64,000 bases of DNA from Planctomycetota bacterium (GTDB lineage: Bacteria > Planctomycetota > Phycisphaerae > SM23-33), in the NCBI GenBank assembly GCA_022705325.1, contig JAKJER010000003.1:117419-181418 (forward strand). The letters run 5' to 3'. The notes below the pieces were generated by a model. The model searched no databases. It saw only the letters and a list, made by a program, of their open reading frames with translations, and was not told where the DNA came from. The position numbers and the translations under genes were made by a program. Below, piece after piece: positions 1 to 8,822 of the stretch. Numbering within the stretch: position 1 is the stretch's first letter; the number at the start of each line of letters is the position of its first letter.

Positions 1-2618
1 CTACCGGCCTGGCCGGACGAGGCGGGTGCGTCTGTGGGCGTGAAGGTGAAGGTCTGGCCGTGGACGTCGACCAGGACGTGCTGGCCGTCGAGGATCTCGC
101 CGCGGAGGATGCGGTCGGCCAGCGGATTCTCCAGCTTCTGCTGGATGATCCGCTTGAGCGGGCGGGCGCCGTAGGTCGGGTCGTAGCCGGTCTCGCCCAG
201 CAAGGTCCGGGCGGCTTCGCCGACCTCCAGCGTGATCTGGCGGTCGGCCAGGCGGCGCGAGAGCAGGTCGACCTGGATCTCGACGATCCGCGCGAGGTTC
301 TCGCGGCTGAGGCTGTGGAAGACGACCACCTCGTCGATGCGGTTAAGGAACTCCGGGCGGAAGTGCTGCTTGAGTGCGTCCTGGAGTTGGGCCTCGATCT
401 CCCACTGCTCGGCCCGGCGCGAGGCCAGGTCGCTGATGAACTGCGAGGCGATGTTGCTGGTCATGACGATCAGGGTGTTCTTGAAATCGACCGTGCGCCC
501 CTGTCCGTCGGTCAACCGCCCGTCGTCCAGCACCTGGAGCAGGACGTTGAACACGTCGCGGTGGGCCTTTTCGACCTCGTCGAAGAGGATCACGCTGTAG
601 GGGTGCCGGCGGACCGATTCGGTCAGCCGCCCGCCCTCTTCGTAGCCCACATATCCCGGCGGGGCGCCGATCAGGCGGGCCACCGAGTGCTGCTCCATGA
701 ACTCGCTCATGTCGATGCGGATCATGGCGTCTTCGGTGTCGAAGAGCAGTTCGGCCAGGGCCTTGCACAGTTCGGTCTTGCCCACGCCGGTGGGGCCCAG
801 GAACAGGAAGCTGCCGATGGGCCTGCGCGGATCGCCCAGCCCGGCGCGGTTGCGCCGCACGGCGTCGCTGACCACCCGCAAGGCCTCGTCCTGGCCCACG
901 ACGCGGCGGCGGAGTTGGTCTTCCATCTTCAGCAGCTTGTCCCGCTCGCTCTCCATGAGCTTGGCCACCGGGATGTGCGTCCACTTGGCCACCACCTCCG
1001 CGATGTGCTCGGGGGTGACCTCCTCGCTGGTCAGGCCCCCGCCGTCCTGCTGGAGCCGGCTCAAGGCCTTCTCCTGGGCGTCCAACTCGGCCTGGAGGCT
1101 CCGCTGCTCGCCGTACTGGATGCGGGCAGCCGTCTCCAGGTCGCCGCGGCGCTGGGCCTGTTCCAGCTCGGTGCGCTTGGCCTCGATCTTCTCCTTCAGG
1201 CCCTGGATGCGCTTGAGGGCCCCCTGCTCGTTCTCCCAGCGGGCGTGGAGCTGGTCGAACTCGGCCTGGAGGTCGCCGAGTTGCTTCTCCAGGGCGACCA
1301 GGCGGTCCTTGCTGGCCTGGTCCTTCTCTTTGCGAAGGGCCTCGCGCTCGATCTGAAGCTGCATGATGCGGCGTTGGAGTTCGTCCATCTCGGCGGGCAT
1401 GGAGTCGTTCTCGATCCGCAGCCGGCTGGCGGCCTCGTCGATGAGGTCGATGGCCTTATCGGGCAGGAAGCGGTCGGTGATGTAGCGGTGGCTCATGACG
1501 GCGGCAGCCACCAGGGCCGAGTCCTGGATCCGCACGCCGTGGTGGGCGTCGTAGCGGCCCTTGAGCCCGCGGAGGATGGCGATGGTGTCCTCGACGCTGG
1601 GCTCGTCCACCAGCACGGGCTGGAAACGTCGCTCGAGGGCGGCGTCCTTCTCGACGTGCTTGCGGTACTCGTCCAGCGTGGTGGCGCCGATGCATCGCAG
1701 CTCGCCGCGGGCCAGGGCGGGCTTGATGAGGTTGCCCGCGGAGATGGCGCCCTCGGCCGCCCCCGCCCCCACCACCGTGTGCAGTTCGTCGATGAAGAGA
1801 ATGATCCGTCCCTCGGACTCGGTGACATCCTTCAGGACGGCCTTGAGGCGGTCCTCGAACTCCCCGCGGAACTTGGCTCCGGCCAACAGGGCCCCCATGT
1901 CCAGGGCGATGACCGTCTTTCCCTGGAGCCCGGAGGGCACGTCGCCGTTGACGATCCGCTGGGCCAGGCCCTCGACGATGGCCGTCTTGCCCACGCCGGG
2001 CAGGCCGATCAGGACGGGGTTGTTCTTGGTCCGTCGGCTGAGCACCTGCATGACGCGGCGGACCTCGTCGTCGCGCCCGATGACCGGGTCGAGCTTGCCG
2101 CGGCGGGCCATCTCGCACAGGTCGCGCCCGTAGCGTTCCAGGGCCTGGTACTTCTCCTCGGGGTTCTGGTCGGTCACGCGCTGGTTGCCGCGGATGTCCT
2201 TCATGGCGGCCACGATCGCCTCTCGCGAGGCCCCCAACGTGTCGAGGACCTGCCCGGCGGGGCTCTTCTCGCTCGCCAGGGCCAGCAGCAGATGCTCGAC
2301 GGAGACATACTCGTCCTTCATCTCGCGGGCTTCCTTGTCGGCGCGGAGGAGGACGCTGTTGAGGGCGGGGTCCAGGGCCAGGCCGGCCTGTTCGCTCTGG
2401 CTGGGCAGGCGGCCGAGTTCGCTGCGGACGATGGAGCGAATGCGGTCGGCGGGGATACCGACCTTCTCGAGCAGGGCCCCGGCGAGCCCCCCCTCCTGCT
2501 CCAGCAGGGCTGCCAGCAGATGCAGAGGGGCGACCTGGGCGTGCCCGGACTCGCCGGCGATCGCCTGTGCGCCGGCCAGCGCTTCCTGGGCCTTGACTGT
2601 CAGTTTGTCCAAGCGCAT
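1..2618 (-). CDS. clpB: ATP-dependent disaggregase ClpB (3' end outside window)
   Basis: Hexameric AAA+ chaperone that threads aggregated proteins through its pore together with DnaK. The reading frame starts at ATG 2618 ([14 protein letters not shown]) behind an AGGTG-type ribosome site and is still open at base 1. About 873 residues are visible, close to full length for the family, so only a few C-terminal residues should be missing. Visible parts in order: two Clp N repeats (about 1-145), NBD1 with Walker A GLPGVGKT (Lys about 211) and IDELHTVVG, the coiled-coil M domain (about 400-530, with many Glu-Lys-Gln heptads), NBD2 with Walker A GPTGVGKT (Lys about 614), and the C-terminal D2 small domain. 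I saw no CIRCE element upstream, so its heat-shock control is unknown. The coiled-coil M domain separates it from ClpC and ClpA. Confidence 0.96.
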   Translation of the reverse strand, partial: MRLDKLTVKAQEALAGAQAIAGESGHAQVAPLHLLAALLEQEGGLAGALLEKVGIPADRIRSIVRSELGRLPSQSEQAGLALDPALNSVLLRADKEAREMKDEYVSVEHLLLALASEKSPAGQVLDTLGASREAIVAAMKDIRGNQRVTDQNPEEKYQALERYGRDLCEMARRGKLDPVIGRDDEVRRVMQVLSRRTKNNPVLIGLPGVGKTAIVEGLAQRIVNGDVPSGLQGKTVIALDMGALLAGAKFRGEFEDRLKAVLKDVTESEGRIILFIDELHTVVGAGAAEGAISAGNLIKPALARGELRCIGATTLDEYRKHVEKDAALERRFQPVLVDEPSVEDTIAILRGLKGRYDAHHGVRIQDSALVAAAVMSHRYITDRFLPDKAIDLIDEAASRLRIENDSMPAEMDELQRRIMQLQIEREALRKEKDQASKDRLVALEKQLGDLQAEFDQLHARWENEQGALKRIQGLKEKIEAKRTELEQAQRRGDLETAARIQYGEQRSLQAELDAQEKALSRLQQDGGGLTSEEVTPEHIAEVVAKWTHIPVAKLMESERDKLLKMEDQLRRRVVGQDEALRVVSDAVRRNRAGLGDPRRPIGSFLFLGPTGVGKTELCKALAELLFDTEDAMIRIDMSEFMEQHSVARLIGAPPGYVGYEEGGRLTESVRRHPYSVILFDEVEKAHRDVFNVLLQVLDDGRLTDGQGRTVDFKNTLIVMTSNIASQFISDLASRRAEQWEIEAQLQDALKQHFRPEFLNRIDEVVVFHSLSRENLARIVEIQVDLLSRRLADRQITLEVGEAARTLLGETGYDPTYGARPLKRIIQQKLENPLADRILRGEILDGQHVLVDVHGQTFTFTPTDAPASSGQAG

Positions 2619-2863
2619 GGTTCACCTCGCGGAACGGAGTCTATGCGCCGAGAAAAGGGCAAATGGCGTGCCGAACGCAAACTATTGTCCAGAAAGCGAT
2701 AAAGACGTGCGGCCCTGCCAGTCTGGCCCGCCGGGGCGCCCGGGCCTGCCAAGCTGACGGCCCGGATGGGAACCCTGACGAGAGACCGACGGATCGGGCG
2801 GTGGGGAACCGACTGGCGATCGCCGAAAGCGAAGAGGGCACAAATGGCGGCGGCGGCCGCCGG

Positions 2864-3058
2864 CTACCGCCGGACCGCGCCGCCACCCATGCTGCTGTCG
2901 ATGTCCTCGAGCGCGTCATGCACCTTCTGAGCGTACTCGCACTTGTTCTCGCCCGTTGAGCTGCCCTGTGCGGACTGGTGGGAGCAATCGGCGATGTAGA
3001 CGCCCGTCGCGAGCATGGCCACGATCACGATGAGGATCACCAGCTTCGGACCTAACAT
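2864..3058 (-). CDS. Small single-pass membrane peptide, 64 aa
   Basis: Encodes MLGPKLVILIVIVAMLATGVY followed by a short polar tail rich in Ser, Gly and charged residues. One N-terminal hydrophobic segment (about 5-22) is either a membrane anchor or an uncleaved signal. A strong ribosome site (AAGGAGG, 5 nt before the ATG) makes translation credible despite the small size. Two Cys follow the hydrophobic part. It is divergent from mutS2, with about 240 bp between the two starts. I do not recognise a family. The alternative is a spurious ORF, but the ribosome site and clean membrane segment argue against that. Confidence 0.6.
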   Translation of the reverse strand: MLGPKLVILIVIVAMLATGVYIADCSHQSAQGSSTGENKCEYAQKVHDALEDIDSSMGGGAVRR

Positions 3059-3234
3059 GTTGCCCTCCTTGCGGGTTCCTGGACCCGCGGCAATGTCGGT
3101 TCGAACGGAACGTACGATTCCCCCGGGTCAGGGGCAAACCAAACGGCGGAAACGACTCCAAGGCGACCGGGCGGATGACACAGCCCGGCCCGCCAGCCAC
3201 ACAGGAAACCGCGTCGTGCCTGCCCCTTTTTCCT

Positions 3235-3261
3235 TTGCCAACGCCGGGTTCATGCTATAAA
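3235..3261 (+). promoter_or_regulatory. Probable sigma70-type promoter of mutS2
   Basis: TTGCCA (3235-3240) and TATAAA (3256-3261) separated by 15 bp, in an otherwise GC-rich region. The predicted transcription start near 3268 lies downstream of the ATG at 3175 and upstream of the GTG at 3298, so it supports the GTG as the true start of mutS2. The spacer is shorter than the optimum of 17. Confidence 0.45.
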
Positions 3262-3297
3262 TACTCTGTTCCCGGGGCGGAAGGATACAGGACATCT

Positions 3298-6192
3298 GTG
3301 GACTCATTTACGCTGAACAAAGTGGAGTTTGACGCCGTTCGCCACATCCTGGCGGGTTATTGCAGTTGCAGCCTGGGCAAGACGGTGGCGATGCACATCA
3401 CCCCGTCCCGCACACCCGCGACCATCGAGTTGTGGCTGAACCAGGTCTCGCAGATGGTGGCGGCCGTCCGGGACGTCTCGCCGCCTCCGTTTGGCGGGGT
3501 GACGGACATCACGGCACACCTTGAACGGGCCCGCCCGGGCGGCGGGGCGGACGGCAACGACTTCGCCACGATCGCCTCCACGCTGGAAGGCGCCCACAAC
3601 GTCCGCACGTACCTCGAGCGACTGGACGAGCGGCTGGACCTGCTTCGCGAGCTGGCGGGCGGGATCGGCAACTTCGAAGGTGAGGTGCGGGCGATCCATT
3701 CCACCGTCGACAGCGACGGTCGGGTCCGCGACGAGGCCTCGCAGCGCCTCGCGGACATCCGTCAGCAGATCGCCCAGACCACGCAGCACATCCACGACGT
3801 CATCTACGGCTACCTTCGCGATCCGGAGGTCTCCCGGCTGCTTCAGAACCCCACCGTGACGCTGCACGGCGACCGCTACGTCCTGCCGGTCAAGGCGGAG
3901 AACCGCGGGCGCCTGAGCGGGGTGGTGCACCGGGCGTCGAATACGGGCGCCACGGTCTTCGTCGAGCCCAACGCCAGCGTCGAGTTGAACAACCGCCTGG
4001 CCGACCTGTGCGAGGACGAGCGACGCGAGGTGCAGCGCCTGCTGAGCCAGTTGGCCCTGCGAGTGTCGGCGCGGGACGAGGAAATCGCCGCCGCGCTCCG
4101 CCACCTGGCGCAGGTGGACCTGCTGTCGGCCAAGGCGCAGTATGCCTACCAGTTCGACATGACCTGTCCGGAGATGGCCGAGCGCGGGCCGCTCCAACTC
4201 ACCCAGGCCCGCCACCCGCTGCTGGTGGACCAGGCCCACCGCCAGGAGAAGTCGGGCGTGGCCCCGGACCGCCGCCACCCGGTCGTGCCGATCGACGTCC
4301 GCCTGGGCAGCGACTTCGACCTGCTGGTGATCACCGGGTCGAACACCGGCGGCAAGACCGTCACGCTCAAGACGGTGGCGATGCTGGCCCTGATGGCCCA
4401 GAGCGGGATGCACATCCCGGTCCAGCGGGGCTCGAAGCTGCCGATCTTCCGCGACATCTTCATCGACGTGGGCGACGAGCAATCGCTCCAGCAGTCGCTG
4501 AGCACCTTCGGGGCCCACATCAAGCGGATCCGCTACATCCTGGGGAAGATCGATCGCAACTGCCTGGTCCTCCTGGACGAACTGGGCAGCGGCACCGACC
4601 CCGACGAGGGCGCCGCCATCGGGCAGGCCATCCTCGACGAACTGCGGGGCGTCGGCTGCCTCGGCATGGCCACCACGCACCTGTCGGCCCTGAAGGCCTA
4701 CGCCTACAACCACGAGCGGGTGGACAACGCCTCGGTCGAGTTCGACGTGGAGACGCTCAGCCCGACCTACCGCCTCCAGATCGGCACGCCGGGCGAAAGC
4801 CACGCCATCGCCGTCGCCCAGCGGCTGGGCATGCCCAAGCGGATCACGTCGGCCTCCCGAAAGCACATGGGCGAGCAGCACAAACAATTCCGCCGGGCCA
4901 TCCAGGCCACCAGCGTCGCCCGCCAGAGCGCCGAGCAGGCCCGCAGCGAGGCCCTGGAAACCCAACTCGAAGCGCAGACCCAGCTCGAGGCTTACCAGTC
5001 CAAGCTGGCCGACCTCCACCGACTCCGCGAGGAGTTTGAGACCTGGCTGGCCTCGCTCAACGAACTGAAGAAGGGCGACGAGGTCATGGTCCCCTCGCTC
5101 AAGAAGACCGGGCATCTGGTCCGGCTGGAACTGCACCGCCAGATCGCCGTCGTCGACGCCGACAGCGTCCAGGTCGAGGTGCCCCTCCGCGAACTCATGC
5201 CCGACCTGGGCCAGCATGACGTCCGCGAGCAGATCTCCGCCATGCGAAAGCAGATCCTCGACCAGGCCGGCCAGACGCAGGCCGCCATGGCCGAGGCCAG
5301 GCGCCTCCAGGAGGAGTACCAGCGCAGCCTCCACCAGCAGCAGGAGCGCGGGCGACAGTTCGACAACTGGCTGTCGGCCATCGCCCGCCTGAAGGTCGGC
5401 GACGAAGTATCCATAGCCAAGAAGCCCGGCCGGGCCAGGGTGCTCATGCTGGACCTGGGCGGGTTGCGGGCAACGGTCGAGAGCGAACTGGGCCAGGAGG
5501 TGATCTCGCTGCAGGACCTCTTCCCACAGACCGGCCCGTTCGCCCACCTGCCCCCGCCCTCCGCGCGTCCGGAACGCCCGCCCCGCCGCGGACACGAGCA
5601 GCGCGGCCAGCGCCGTGACGACCGCGGCGGCGACCGCCGCCAGGGCCCGGAGCAGCGAGGCCAGGCCGCCCAGCGCGACCATCATCGCCCTCCGCGCGAA
5701 CCGCGCGAGCCGCAGCCCGACCGCCCCATGGAACGCCGCAGCCCCGAAACCCATTCCGCCCAGGCCAGCCGAGAGGCCGTCCTCGCCCTGAAGCCCGGGC
5801 AGCAGGTCTATGTCGTCCCCTTCCACAAGCGGGCCACCCTTATCCGCATCAATGCGGAAAAGGAACTGGCCGTCGTCCAGTCCGGCATCTTCGAGATGGA
5901 ACTGCCGCTGGCCGACCTCGAGCCGGTCAAGGACCTCCGCCCGGAGAAGAGCGAGCGGCACGAAAAGGGCCCGGGTCGAGACAAAGCCCCAGGCCGCGAC
6001 AAGAACGCTCCGCGAACCCGCGACGAGCGAGGCGGACCCGGCGAAGGCAGAGCTCATGAAGCAACCGCCCCGCAAGGAAAGACGCCTGATGAACAACAGG
6101 AGTCCGTGCAGAAAGAGCAAGGGCAATTGGCCGAGGACAACGAACACCCGAGAGAAGATGAGACTCTCCCTCCAGCAACAGGTGGCGAGTAG
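3298..6192 (+). CDS. mutS2: MutS2-type ATPase with three KOW-like modules and no Smr domain
   Basis: MutS2 proteins are MutS-family ATPases; in Bacillus MutS2 acts on collided ribosomes, and other members are implicated in suppressing recombination. The GTG start gives VDSFTLNKVEFDAV, matching the usual MutS2 N-terminus; 964 residues. Core: coiled-coil clamp region, Walker A GSNTGGKT (347-354), Walker B LVLLDELGSGTD (423-434), then a helical arm. After the core come three similar modules beginning with L-K-x-G-[DQ]-[EQ]-V near 590, 698 and 831. Each looks like a KOW/SH3 barrel and each ends in a [LF]xDL-like turn. The linkers are very rich in Arg, Glu, Gln and Pro (about 750-820 and 885-960). 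The C-terminal Smr nuclease domain typical of the family is not present; the protein ends in a charged tail. A good ribosome site is not obvious beyond AAGGA 12 nt upstream. Confidence 0.9.
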   Translation: MDSFTLNKVEFDAVRHILAGYCSCSLGKTVAMHITPSRTPATIELWLNQVSQMVAAVRDVSPPPFGGVTDITAHLERARPGGGADGNDFATIASTLEGAHNVRTYLERLDERLDLLRELAGGIGNFEGEVRAIHSTVDSDGRVRDEASQRLADIRQQIAQTTQHIHDVIYGYLRDPEVSRLLQNPTVTLHGDRYVLPVKAENRGRLSGVVHRASNTGATVFVEPNASVELNNRLADLCEDERREVQRLLSQLALRVSARDEEIAAALRHLAQVDLLSAKAQYAYQFDMTCPEMAERGPLQLTQARHPLLVDQAHRQEKSGVAPDRRHPVVPIDVRLGSDFDLLVITGSNTGGKTVTLKTVAMLALMAQSGMHIPVQRGSKLPIFRDIFIDVGDEQSLQQSLSTFGAHIKRIRYILGKIDRNCLVLLDELGSGTDPDEGAAIGQAILDELRGVGCLGMATTHLSALKAYAYNHERVDNASVEFDVETLSPTYRLQIGTPGESHAIAVAQRLGMPKRITSASRKHMGEQHKQFRRAIQATSVARQSAEQARSEALETQLEAQTQLEAYQSKLADLHRLREEFETWLASLNELKKGDEVMVPSLKKTGHLVRLELHRQIAVVDADSVQVEVPLRELMPDLGQHDVREQISAMRKQILDQAGQTQAAMAEARRLQEEYQRSLHQQQERGRQFDNWLSAIARLKVGDEVSIAKKPGRARVLMLDLGGLRATVESELGQEVISLQDLFPQTGPFAHLPPPSARPERPPRRGHEQRGQRRDDRGGDRRQGPEQRGQAAQRDHHRPPREPREPQPDRPMERRSPETHSAQASREAVLALKPGQQVYVVPFHKRATLIRINAEKELAVVQSGIFEMELPLADLEPVKDLRPEKSERHEKGPGRDKAPGRDKNAPRTRDERGGPGEGRAHEATAPQGKTPDEQQESVQKEQGQLAEDNEHPREDETLPPATGGE

Positions 6193-6278
6193 ACCACTAT
6201 TGTTAATGCAGTGATGAACAGAAGTCTTCTTCCGTTGCGCAGAGAAGGCAGGGCTGCTGTCTACTCAAGGATGGAATC

Positions 6279-7094
6279 ATGACTGAACCACTATCGCTGA
6301 TCGCAGTGGCTGCGGCCGTTGGTGGTGCTGCGGGGAAGTTTGTCGAGAAAGCCTGGGAATCCGGGGAGAAATGGATAAAGACCTACTTCGCGGACCACCG
6401 CCCTAAGGCCATAGCCCAAGCCAACGCTAACTCGGCCAGTTTCTTGCAGGAACTGGCCCAGCGTATTAAGGCACTTGAAGATGGTGCATCGGCGTCGAAA
6501 CCACAAATCGAATCGGCGCAAGACCACCCCGAATTCTCAGTTGCCCTTCAGCGAGCAGTGCTGACTGCTGCTCAGACCGAAGATCCCGAGAAGCATCAGT
6601 TACTAGCGCGGGTTCTTGCTGACCGCCTAGCTGCCAAACCTGAGGGCATGCGCGCAATGGCGGCCAAGTTAGCCATTGATGCAATCGGATTGATGACTCC
6701 TGGTCAACTGCGGTTGCTTGGCTTGGTCGCGGAGATTCGGTACATAAGACCCATGACCCCTCTGCAGGCAGATACGTTTCGGGAGTGGTTCGACCGCCGA
6801 TTTTCGCCTTACGTCGAGGTCTCGTTCAACAATCTCGACCTCCTCCACCTTGAGGCTTTGTCCTGCTTGAGGTCCATACCTTTTATTTCAAGGGATTTGC
6901 GGACCATTCTCAAAGAGAAGGTCCCTTTCGAGATTGAGCCTGTCATACTGGAAGGCCCGCCGGGAAGCATAGTAATGGCCCTGTGGAACCGGGGACTCCA
7001 GAGCGTAGACCTTACTTCTGTGGGGCAGCTCCTTGGTGTATACGTTTCCGACCTTCTGACAGGGACTACTACGGAGTTCACCGGGTGGAACTAG
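6279..7094 (+). CDS. Uncharacterised 271-aa protein, lower GC than neighbours
   Basis: Starts MTEPLSLIAVAAAVGG with AAGGATGG just upstream. A hydrophobic, alanine- and glycine-rich N-terminal stretch (4-20) is followed by helical, charged sequence. The central part (HPEFSVALQRAVLTAAQTED, then KHQLLARVLADRL) resembles the repeat seen in proteins called the LPO_1073/Vpar_1526 family; I make that link from memory and hold it loosely. No catalytic motif is visible. Codon use is visibly more A/T-rich than in flanking genes, which suggests recent acquisition. It stands alone, with a strong terminator downstream (7253-7295) and the convergent lptG beyond it. Confidence 0.72.
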   Translation: MTEPLSLIAVAAAVGGAAGKFVEKAWESGEKWIKTYFADHRPKAIAQANANSASFLQELAQRIKALEDGASASKPQIESAQDHPEFSVALQRAVLTAAQTEDPEKHQLLARVLADRLAAKPEGMRAMAAKLAIDAIGLMTPGQLRLLGLVAEIRYIRPMTPLQADTFREWFDRRFSPYVEVSFNNLDLLHLEALSCLRSIPFISRDLRTILKEKVPFEIEPVILEGPPGSIVMALWNRGLQSVDLTSVGQLLGVYVSDLLTGTTTEFTGWN

Positions 7095-7252
7095 CGCCTC
7101 GGGTGGGCGCAGTGCGTTTCTGCGATGGTCCTGGATGGACTCAGGGATCTCCCCGTGCGAATTTTCTCCCGCGTTAACTCAGGTCGGTCCCCCGAATGAC
7201 GACATACGGGGTAGATTCATCGCCCCAATAGGGACAACAGAATCGGAGGCGA

Positions 7253-7295
7253 CAGGCTCGGGATAAGCCAATGTATCCCGGGCCTGTTCTTTTTC
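7253..7295 (+). terminator. Rho-independent terminator
   Basis: Inverted repeat CAGGCTCGGGATA (7253-7265) / TATCCCGGGCCTG (7274-7286), a 13-bp stem with one G-U pair and an 8-nt loop. It is followed by TTCTTTTT (7287-7294). The T tract is on the plus strand only, so it ends transcripts coming from the 6279-7094 gene. Confidence 0.85.
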
Positions 7296-7346
7296 CACGA
7301 ATTCCGCGAATTGCACGAATCGGGCGAATTACGCCAATTTCACGCA
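7293..7346. repeat. Tandem array of six degenerate 9-bp units
   Basis: Six consecutive 9-mers of the type TTcCaCGAA (7293-7301, 7302-7310, 7311-7319, 7320-7328, 7329-7337, 7338-7346). The core CGAA is kept in the first four units, and the pattern decays toward the end. It directly follows the terminator and shares its T-rich end. It belongs with the 7-bp arrays seen elsewhere in the window. Confidence 0.75.
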
Positions 7347-7396
7347 AGGTACAAACCACACGAGTCAAGTGAAGGGATCGGGCGGGAGAAGGCCTG

Positions 7397-8818
7397 CTAG
7401 GTCTTGACCGAGTCCATCAGCACCATGGCCAGCGGCCCGAAGGTCAGGATCGGCAGCCAGGCCGCCCATTCGGGAGGCAGGCCGACGTAGCGGCAGACGT
7501 AGATCGAGACGTAGAAGACGCTGACCACCAGCAGGCAGCGGGCGGCGGAGGTCTTGATGCCGCGCTCGCGGGAGAGGATGAAGGGCAGGCCGAGCAGAAG
7601 CATGACCAGGTTGTTGATGGGGTCGGTGAAGCGGGTGTGCAGGGTGAGGACGGCCGGTCGCGGGTCCGGCAGGCGTTTGAGCTGGATCAACTCGGAAAGC
7701 TGCTGGGTGGACATGAGGTTCAGCCATCGCCCCGACTGGCGCAGGACGAGGTAGCGGCTGTCCAGGTCGCTCTCGCGGAAGAACGTCCCGCCCTGGAGCT
7801 TCCAGGCGGTGGGCGTCTGGGGGTCCCAGACGGCCTGGTCGGCGAAGAACGTCCCCAGGACCACTCCCTCGAGACTGGTGAAGGTGAAGCGGGGATGGAT
7901 AAGCGTCCCGCCGTACACGTCGCGGGTCTTGTCGTTCACCAGGGGCTTGAACCGGTCAGCCTCGATCGTCAGGTCGTACTGGGGGTCCTGGATGCGGGCC
8001 CGGGCATCGAGGATGGCCTGGACCTCCATGGGCATGGGCTTGCCCTCGCGCTGTTCGTAGTCGCGTTTGGCGGCCTTGAAGATGTCGGCCGGGCCGACGT
8101 AGGTGTAGACCCGCTCGGTGTCGGGCATGTTCTCCCAGGCCTTCTGCGTGTTGAGCGTGCGCATGAGGACGGCGTCGTAGAAGAACCACCCTGCCTTGCC
8201 GTCCAGCGTGCCGGGCCTAGCGTGGTGGGCGGCGACGGCGGCCAGGGCCCGGAAGGTCCCTTCGGCGCTCTCGCGGACGTCGCGGATGTGCAGCATGGGC
8301 ATGTTCATCTCGCCCGTTTCGGGGCGGAACGTCGGCGACCAGAAGACGGCCCCGTGGGCGTCGCTGACCAGGGGGACCTTGAACTCCCGCGTGCCGGGCA
8401 CGTCGTCGCGGGTGCGGACCAGCTTGTCGCCCACGCGCGGGATGATCAACTCCTGGTCGGCCACGATCATCGCCCCCAGCAGCACGGCGAAAAGCACCAG
8501 GGGCCAGACCACGCGATGCAGGCTCACGCCGCTGGCCAGGATGGCCGTCAGTTCGTTGGAGTGGTTCATGCGGGCCAGCGTGAAGGCAGCCGCCGCGACG
8601 ATGCCGATGCCGCCCAGCTCCATGAAGTACACCAGGGACTGGTAGCTGTAGTAGCGTGCGATGTGGTGCATCAACTCGCCCAGGGGCAGGCCCAGCTTGG
8701 CGAACTCGTCCATGTTGACGAACAGGTCCACCACGATCCTCAGGGCCATCAGCACCACCAGCCACAAGAGGGCGGCGCCGAGGAAGCTGCGAATGACGTA
8801 GCGGTCGAGGGTCTTCAT
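7397..8818 (-). CDS. lptG: LptF/LptG-family LPS export permease (LptG position)
   Basis: Inner-membrane permease of the LptB2FG ABC exporter that extracts LPS and pushes it onto the LptC-LptA bridge. Length 473, slightly above the family norm. Three N-terminal membrane segments (about 10-32, 58-80, 100-122), a large periplasmic beta-jellyroll region (about 140-370), then three C-terminal segments (about 390-470), the YjgP/YjgQ layout. GGAG lies 8 nt before ATG 8818. The stop of the upstream permease gene is only 4 nt before this start, so the two are co-translated. The LptB ATPase is not in the window. It could equally be called LptF; the order in the operon is the only basis for the letter. 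Confidence 0.88.
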   Translation of the reverse strand: MKTLDRYVIRSFLGAALLWLVVLMALRIVVDLFVNMDEFAKLGLPLGELMHHIARYYSYQSLVYFMELGGIGIVAAAAFTLARMNHSNELTAILASGVSLHRVVWPLVLFAVLLGAMIVADQELIIPRVGDKLVRTRDDVPGTREFKVPLVSDAHGAVFWSPTFRPETGEMNMPMLHIRDVRESAEGTFRALAAVAAHHARPGTLDGKAGWFFYDAVLMRTLNTQKAWENMPDTERVYTYVGPADIFKAAKRDYEQREGKPMPMEVQAILDARARIQDPQYDLTIEADRFKPLVNDKTRDVYGGTLIHPRFTFTSLEGVVLGTFFADQAVWDPQTPTAWKLQGGTFFRESDLDSRYLVLRQSGRWLNLMSTQQLSELIQLKRLPDPRPAVLTLHTRFTDPINNLVMLLLGLPFILSRERGIKTSAARCLLVVSVFYVSIYVCRYVGLPPEWAAWLPILTFGPLAMVLMDSVKT

Positions 8819-8822
8819 CCGC

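Larger units (their letters stand above)
7095..7396. other. Gene-free interval between convergent genes
   Basis: About 300 bp with no credible coding sequence. It holds a rho-independent terminator (7253-7295) and a tandem array of degenerate 9-bp units (7293-7346), each listed separately. The first 150 bp contain nothing I can assign. Confidence 0.7.

Noticed and set aside
60..2702. 880-codon open frame on the plus strand opposite clpB
   Set aside because: GC-rich codon bias on the minus strand leaves the opposite frame open; the translation is low-complexity Leu/Val/Asp/Gly with no domain, while clpB is certain.
2619..2863. CIRCE element or sigma32 promoter upstream of clpB
   Set aside because: No TTAGCACTC/GAGTGCTAA inverted repeat and no CCCCAT-type -10 was found.
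3304..6147. 947-codon open frame opposite mutS2
   Set aside because: Mirror of the real gene's codon pattern; no recognisable motif.
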